From contig WBMZ01015612.1 of the NCBI GenBank assembly GCA_013400975.1, positions 1 to 64,000 of the forward strand: a stretch of 64,000 bases of DNA. Direction: 5' to 3'. This document shows positions 59,201 through 64,000 of the stretch, one piece after another. The DNA comes from Atrichornis clamosus. Taxonomy: Eukaryota; Chordata; Aves; Passeriformes; Menuridae. The notes under the pieces were generated by a model, which made no database searches, was not told where the DNA came from, and saw only the letters and a program-made list of their open reading frames with translations. A program made the position numbers and the translations under genes. How positions within the stretch are numbered: the stretch's first letter is position 1; every line of letters begins with the position of its first letter.

Positions 59201-62200
59201 ATACCCAGCGACTGATCTGACCTGGCAACCCAGCCTACCCAGCCCACGATCTGTTCCTGTGCACCATTTTACCTGAGATTCCTAAAGACAGGCAAGAATA
59301 GCAACAACCTATTTTGAGCCCTGGCCTTTGTGCAGCACTGTTCATACATGCACCCTTCTGTGTACACACACTCAAACCAGTACTTTTCCAACATTCCGTG
59401 CTTACCACAGACAGAAGGAAGGTCTGTTTCCCCCTCCCTCAATGCATTTGCCATTAAGCAAATGTCTAAACTCAACAACTTAAGTAACTGTGAAGCACAT
59501 TGTGCCTACTAAGCCCACAAAATTTTTCTCTCAAAACAAAGGTGGTGTTCAGATTACTTTCCTGTCTAAATCATTAGAAATACAAAACATACTCATCTGA
59601 TGAAAACCTTTGAATTCCATAGTATTGTTTAAAGTTTTGAAAGTTATGCTTCCAGAATTAAGGTTCTCAGCAGTAAGTTCAGAATAGATGTTCAAATTAA
59701 TATCAATCATGCAATTTTGGTAGAAATCAAGATAAAATGTTTCCTGAAGAGCCCTCTTTGACCAGACAGCTAGAAGCATGCTGTGTATCCCATCAGACCA
59801 CAACCCAGCACAGTTACACCACCCCAGTTAAAACTGAGATTGAATAAGGTCTGTTAAAAAACCACAAAACCATTCCCAGTAAGGTCTGAATTTTGAAGAA
59901 AAGAGTTATGAGGAAGGAGAAAGCAAGGACAGTTAAAAGAATTGGCAGAACCCTGATTCTGAAACCCACATTTGCAAGGAAGCAAGTATCTCACCAGGGA
60001 ACACTGAGTGCCTTGCCCACAGAGTCAACTGCAGCACAGGACCACATTCATCTCTCACACTCACTGTAACAGAAATGCCACCTCCACGTTGTCCTCTGTG
60101 TCTGATGTCCATTTTCACTCTTAAGAGTCAAACAAGTATTCAGTGGGTACCTGCATCTGTCTGTATTTGAGATGGTCACCCTCAGCAGTATTCAATGGAG
60201 ATCTTATCAGGATAAGCAGTTCCTGAGACTCTCCATAATTATCTCATTCCGAAGCAGATGTCAAAAACAGGTCAGATGAATCACACTCTACACACACTTA
60301 TTTCTCTCACCTACAAAGGAGACTGCAAGTTTCAGATGCCTACTGTGCACAACTGCTGGAATTTGGCAAGACAGATGTCATCCTAGTTGCCATTAACGTA
60401 GCTGAGTTTAGCATGGACAGGAGAAGTTAATTAACCTCTTAAAAGCTATTTGTGAATTACCAACAGACTAAAATAAGAAAAAACTAATTCCATCCAAGTA
60501 TCTTCTGAACATCATGTACACATTGGTCATGAAACAGCACTGCTGCAATAGAGCCAAGAGCTCTAGGATGTGTAGTTTATAGACAAGAACAGAACACCAT
60601 CAGAAAACCACTAGAAAGTCTCTATGGAAAGCCTATGCCACAGGGAAATGTTAACACCTGAGGAGTTCATCAGGAGCTTTCCTTGTCATATGCATAAGTT
60701 GTTGTGCAAGTCAAGGACAATTTTCCAGCTTCTTTTCTCTCCTGCTTATAATATGAATAACAGGTTTGCATATCCTAACTTGAGCTACATTGTTATTCAG
60801 GATTGTTTTAACACATTCCTTTAAGTGACTCCTGACAGCAGCTTCTAGAGCAGCACCAAGTGCCAGCCAGCTAAAAGCAGCAGCCAGGTTGACCTAGGTG
60901 TTGTCGTGATGACAGCATGGAAATAGGTTTCCCCTAACAATCCACACACAGAGAGACTTTATGTGAAAATCTTTACAAAGGGTTTCTATCAAAAAGTCTT
61001 TACAATTATTCTAAACCTACGCAAGCACTGCTAACGTTCTTGTCCGGAAGAGCAGTCATTTTTATGGAACCCTATTTAAATTAGTTTGCTATACTTAGCA
61101 TTCTTACAAGGTCTGGATATCTGATCTCTGCTCCAGCTGATATGCCTTGGACCTGAGAGTAGGAAAGAAAGGCAAATATGAACATTTACACTTGCAGGGT
61201 TGCCTAAAGCTCAAGCCTACTAGAAACTCTAAGTGAAAGACCTCACCAAGACCAGATACAGATACCCACACACCACTGCAAACTGAAGCACAGAGCAGGT
61301 GCAGCACGATGATAGCACAGGTCTGCATGTGAAGTGTTGCCCTGATTCTGTTCCCATATGCTGAAGAAAAAGCAGACAGTAAAGTTTCAGGAGTCACATG
61401 CCCTCTTCCTCACCCAAGCCACCTGCTCTCATTTGTCCAGGCACCCAACTGCACACTCATTTTAGTATTTGGTTAGTTCTTGCTTTCAGAGCAACAGCCA
61501 CCTTTCAGTTCAGTTCCACTTCATTAGAACCCCATTTCTATGCTGGGAACAAACTGTTGAATTTTAGGTCAGAATAAAGGTTGCATTGAACACACTACAG
61601 GAAGAAAACTTAGCAGAACACCTATTTGATGCAAACAAGTTTCACCTATACAGTTCACTTATTTTCAAACTGTTTAGTATAGGGCTTTGAGGCAACTAAA
61701 AACCAACTAGTACCAACTACAGAAGGGACCAAGTAATCCTATATTAGTTGAATATGCACATTTTGTTCCAACTCTGTCTTGCATTAAAAAGAATTCTCAA
61801 AAAGATAAAGAAGAATCAAGGCAGAATCAGTTATAATTACAACATGTGGTTTTATTTGAAGACCATTTACTTTGTGATTTATCCCTCTCAGATTCTCTTA
61901 AAAAAATATAGCAAATCAACACATCCTTAGTTTGCAGTTCTGCAGCAGATAACTACAATACTGTAGTTGGAATGAGTATAAATCACAGAAGGCAAGACAT
62001 TTTAGTTGGTTTTGGGTGATTTAACATCTCCAAATAAAGCTCTTATCAACAAAGCAGAAATTCTTCTATTGAAAGTATTTTCTCAAATGGTATTAATTTT
62101 CCTCCTTATTTCAGAGATCTCCAGCAACATTCTCCTGTTCCACTATTCTCAAATGTAACAGGAAGAAATCACTTTACTGCCAGACACAGATATGCCCATA

Positions 62201-64000
62201 CTTTGGTGTAACTTACAATGCCTTGTTTGGGGGGAGCAGAGAAGGAAAGAACTCACAGTTTGTGGTAAATTTGGTTCTTTCCCTGAAAGGTTAGTAAACT
62301 GACCTAGGTAGAGCCAAGGCTGTGACTTCTTGATCAGGCAGCTATAGTAAGTTTATGAAGCAGGTTATTGCTTCATCCTGTTCAAGGAACTGGTTGAGTC
62401 ATCAAGCCCTTCCATTCTGAGGTTTAGCTAAACCTCACTTTCCAAAACTGCCAGCACCCCTGAAATTTTGCTGGTGGCTGCTGTTATAAACACTCTTTTC
62501 TTTGAAGATGTAAAGTTCAGATTATTTCTGCAAGAGGAACATTTGGAAAACTAACGTGTAGCTAGCAAAGTTTGCCATTACTCACATTTATCAAGTTATT
62601 TGCACTGCAACCAATTCAGGCTGCTTGTGCTGTCGTAGTGACTGGACTTGGAGCAAGGCCTGTGTTTTAGCAATGATATTGTCTATAAAGGCAGCTTGAG
62701 CAAGGGAGCTTTGTTGATTTTGTCAGCACAACCTGACAAGAAACAGGATTATCTCACCTGCTGTAACAGGGCCCTACACTGCTGGGGGGGGGTTAAAGTG
62801 AGTGCCAAACACATGCTGTACCTAAGCACCCCAAAAAGCATCAGACCAAAAACATTGATAGTTATCTAAACACATGAAAGAGTCTTTTTTAAAAAGTATG
62901 CAGGGGGCTTTATAATTTCAGAACCACTTAAAATGCTAAATTTGACATGTGCAGGACCTTGGAATCTTCATTATTTGGGATAATACAGAATATTACTGAC
63001 CATATGAACAGGTAACAGGCAACCTTGTACCAAATTCATACCTCACATCAGTGCCACTCAAATTATCTTGTGGACAAACCTCCTGTAAGCCAGTACTCAA
63101 CTGTAAAAAAAGGTTTCTTATACACCAGAGATATGCATCTCAGCCTTGATGTACAAAGTCATCTTCACTCCACAATTCCCTCTGAATTCACTACTCAAAT
63201 AGATTTTTTAAAAAGTAAATCCTATCTAATTGCCAAAAATTCAACTAGCTCAACACTACATGGCAAGATTCTTCCACAAAAGAAAGCAAAGATTGTTGAA
63301 CTGACACATTAAGTATTTAATACAGTTTTCCAATTTGTTAATTTTTAATTAGACATTTCTGCTTTGAAATAGGAGCTGCATACACTTTAAATTTAAATAA
63401 TGCCATGTTTCTCATGTTTAAGAAAAGCATTAGTGTGGCTTTTTCTGTATCCTAAGTTGGAGATTATTTACCACCCAGCACAACTTCAGCCAACAAGGGC
63501 ATGGTTATTCCCATTTCCAATGCTCCATGTTTATGTTAAAGAGAACTTGCACTTCTAGTTCCACTGTGCACTACTGATTTAACTGCGTCCTCCCTACATG
63601 ATTTTGCTGGTTGAACTAGACAAGTCTGCCTACTCTAAAGTCTCTGTGTCAGCAAGAATTTGGCAGAAAGATGAAATAAAAGTATTCAGAGAAATACCTC
63701 AGTCTGTAAAACCCTTGGGCTTGACAGCTCTGGAGACTGGAAGAGAAGCTTTACACTTAGTTGTCTCCTCTCTCTTTTTAAAGAACATAAAGTTTTGGTG
63801 CTGTAAAAAGAACAGTTTATCCTCCCCCAGCTCCCCTGGGGGGTGAACTCTCCTAACCCAGTGCTACACCAATCTACATACTTGCTGTAGACTTTTTTTT
63901 TTTGAAGTTCAGAGGCACTTTTTTTCCTTTTAGTTTCTCCTGCACCTTGCCTGCAAGAAATGGACAGGTCATGGCTTCTACTTTGCATTATTACCAATCC
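53248..64000 (-). other. UBE2G1: UBE2G1 intron 1 (at least 10.7 kb, runs off the window)
   Basis: Almost all AT-rich unique sequence. I found no exon starting MTELQS, no CR1 copy and no RNA gene. Features seen are a CpG-richer patch at about 56390-56540, a T run near 53826, and a G run near 62783. ORFs here are short and show no recognised domain. Confidence 0.75.
56390..56540. other. CpG-richer patch inside UBE2G1 intron 1
   Basis: About 150 bp with roughly ten CpGs (around gcacaccgtagcg, ggctccgtcgcac, ccgaccggagcgac), set in otherwise CpG-poor intron. It may be an unmethylated enhancer or simply a GC fluctuation. It does not encode UBE2G1 exon 1. Confidence 0.3.

Noticed and set aside
1..64000. 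tRNA, rRNA, microRNA hairpin, or viral gene remnants with recognisable proteins
   Set aside because: None was recognised on reading both strands. Structured-RNA searches could not be run, so absence is not proven.

Overview
This window is nuclear DNA from a vertebrate, most likely a bird. The genes have many exons with GT-AG introns. The promoters are CpG-rich. The only abundant transposon traces are truncated CR1 LINE 3' ends closing on ATTCTGTGATTCTGTGA-like tails, the typical avian repeat (turtles and crocodilians also carry CR1). The species cannot be named from this sequence. It is ordinary conserved housekeeping DNA. I found no previously undescribed system, only several unusual regulatory and repeat arrangements.

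Layout from left to right. (1) Bases 1-43 are the start of ZZEF1 exon 1 on the minus strand. (2) Bases 44-1105 are a CpG-rich divergent promoter shared by ZZEF1 and CYB5D2. About 680 bp of CR1 sequence (two 3' ends) has been inserted into it. (3) CYB5D2 (neuferricin), plus strand, has four coding exons at 1106-4574, with a minisatellite in intron 1. (4) The 3' ends of CYB5D2 and ANKFY1 converge, with a palindromic double poly(A) signal at 6901-6912. (5) ANKFY1 (Rabankyrin-5), minus strand, is complete. Its 25 coding exons at 10973-39174 join to exactly 1168 codons plus a stop. Its promoter has two TCTCGCGAGA palindromes, and its start codon lies in a TISU/YY1-like element. (6) UBE2G1, minus strand, is partial. 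Four coding exons (residues 16-170) lie at 45841-53247, followed by an intron in the 3' UTR and a long non-coding last exon that ends near 40.64 kb. Its first exon lies beyond 64000. The last 10.7 kb of the window is its first intron.

The gene order ZZEF1-CYB5D2-ANKFY1-UBE2G1 matches human 17p13.2, so this is conserved amniote synteny. The genes share no pathway. ANKFY1 works on early endosomes (Rab5, PI3P), UBE2G1 is a ubiquitin-conjugating enzyme, CYB5D2 is a haem-binding MAPR protein, and ZZEF1 is a large ZZ-finger/EF-hand protein. What links them is position: a divergent pair (ZZEF1/CYB5D2), a convergent pair (CYB5D2/ANKFY1) and a head-to-tail pair (UBE2G1 then ANKFY1). Exon boundaries were set by eye from splice sites, reading frame and remembered human family sequences. 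No alignment was run.
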